NCBI GenBank assembly: GCA_002695115.1
Contig: NZOA01000013.1
Location: 87,753-94,239, forward strand
Length of the DNA: 6,487 bases
Direction: 5' to 3'
Source of the DNA: Planctomycetota bacterium
GTDB taxonomy: Bacteria > Planctomycetota > UBA8108
The translations under genes and the position numbers were made by a program. Positions within the stretch are counted from its first letter, which is position 1. Each line of letters starts with the position of its first letter. Shown piece by piece: positions 6,234 through 6,487 of this stretch. Under the pieces are notes generated by a model. It saw nothing but the letters and a program-made list of their open reading frames with translations, had not been told where the DNA came from and searched no databases.

Positions 6234-6487
6234 GGGGGGGGTGGAGGGGCTTGCCTCTTCGTTGTGGACGCGAGAGCTGACCCCGGACATGGTGCGTCGC
6301 GCCGTTCGCCTCTCGGGGCCACGCTCGCCAGCTGGAGATTCCGTTTTTCCCAGGAACCTTCTCGGCAACGGGATGCCTTTCTGGACGGCCGAGCGCATGT
6401 CGGATCTCGAGCTCGAGGATCTTACCGCCTACCTGGAGTTTGCCGCCAACCCTGCCTTGCGCTCCTGTGGTAGCCGACCAGAGGAGG
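6169..6487 (+). CDS. continuation of the dockerin/di-haem cytochrome c gene in the +1 frame (second haem domain), 3' truncated by window edge
   Basis: From GAT 6169 another frame runs to the window end without a stop and supplies the missing half of the preceding gene: DPAAGCVLFAAACASCHG, then GEGG, a basic helix, GNGMPFW and LSD-like helix MSDLELEDLTAYLEF. This is a standard class I cytochrome c domain with haem motif CASCH (6205-6219) and likely axial Met at 6373-6375. Removing one G from the G6 run at 6164-6169 joins the two parts as ...GPAKG-DPAAG..., a natural linker into a cytochrome domain and about 326 residues in the window. It is therefore not an independent gene; there is no plausible start or ribosome binding site at the junction. 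Whether the extra base is a sequencing error, a real mutation or a slippage site cannot be decided here. Confidence 0.7.

Noticed and set aside
6264..6473. Open frame of 69 codons near the right edge
   Set aside because: It is the frame abandoned by the cytochrome gene; the overlapping frame encodes the clear second cytochrome domain.

Overview
The window is GC-rich and gene-dense, and every supported gene is on the plus strand. It carries hallmarks of Planctomycetota or a close PVC-group relative, probably an uncultured lineage. The evidence is a gene with the PSCyt1 / PSCyt2 (DUF1549) / PSD1 (DUF1553) architecture, followed directly by a DUF1501 gene, and then a tandem EF-hand dockerin-like module of the kind scattered through planctomycete secretomes. 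No RNA gene, insertion sequence, CRISPR array or phage gene was seen.

Layout. (1) Positions 1-528 hold the 3' end of a PLC-like phosphodiesterase (PI-PLC X-domain-like TIM barrel); its N-terminal half lies upstream of the window. (2) Positions 529-650 are a short intergenic region with a very good sigma70-type promoter (CTGACA, 18 nt, TATAAT), a GC hairpin in the leader and a Shine-Dalgarno sequence. (3) Positions 651-3719 encode a 1022-residue secreted cytochrome-like protein with two CxxCH haem motifs and an inserted beta-rich domain. (4) Positions 3724-5199, only 4 nt downstream, encode a 491-residue Tat-exported DUF1501 protein of the alkaline phosphatase/sulfatase fold; the two form a translationally coupled operon. 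(5) Positions 5200-5507 hold no convincing gene but contain a possible intrinsic terminator and a second hairpin. (6) From about 5478 or 5508 to the window end there is one gene encoding a dockerin-like Ca-binding module fused to a di-haem c-type cytochrome. As given it is split by a one-base frameshift in a G6 run at 6164-6169, and it runs off the right edge.

How the genes fit together. Genes 2 and 3 form the common but functionally uncharacterised planctomycete PSCyt/DUF1501 pair. The first carries a Sec-type signal, as expected for periplasmic haem attachment; the second carries a twin-arginine signal, as expected for a protein folded, perhaps with metal, before export. Gene 4 adds two more haem motifs, so the right-hand 6 kb encodes four CxxCH sites in two exported proteins. 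An envelope redox or hydrolytic function is a reasonable inference, but no substrate can be read from the sequence.

The points most worth a second look are the dockerin-cytochrome fusion, its frameshift in a homopolymer, and its unclear start, where the best ribosome binding site precedes an ATA codon.
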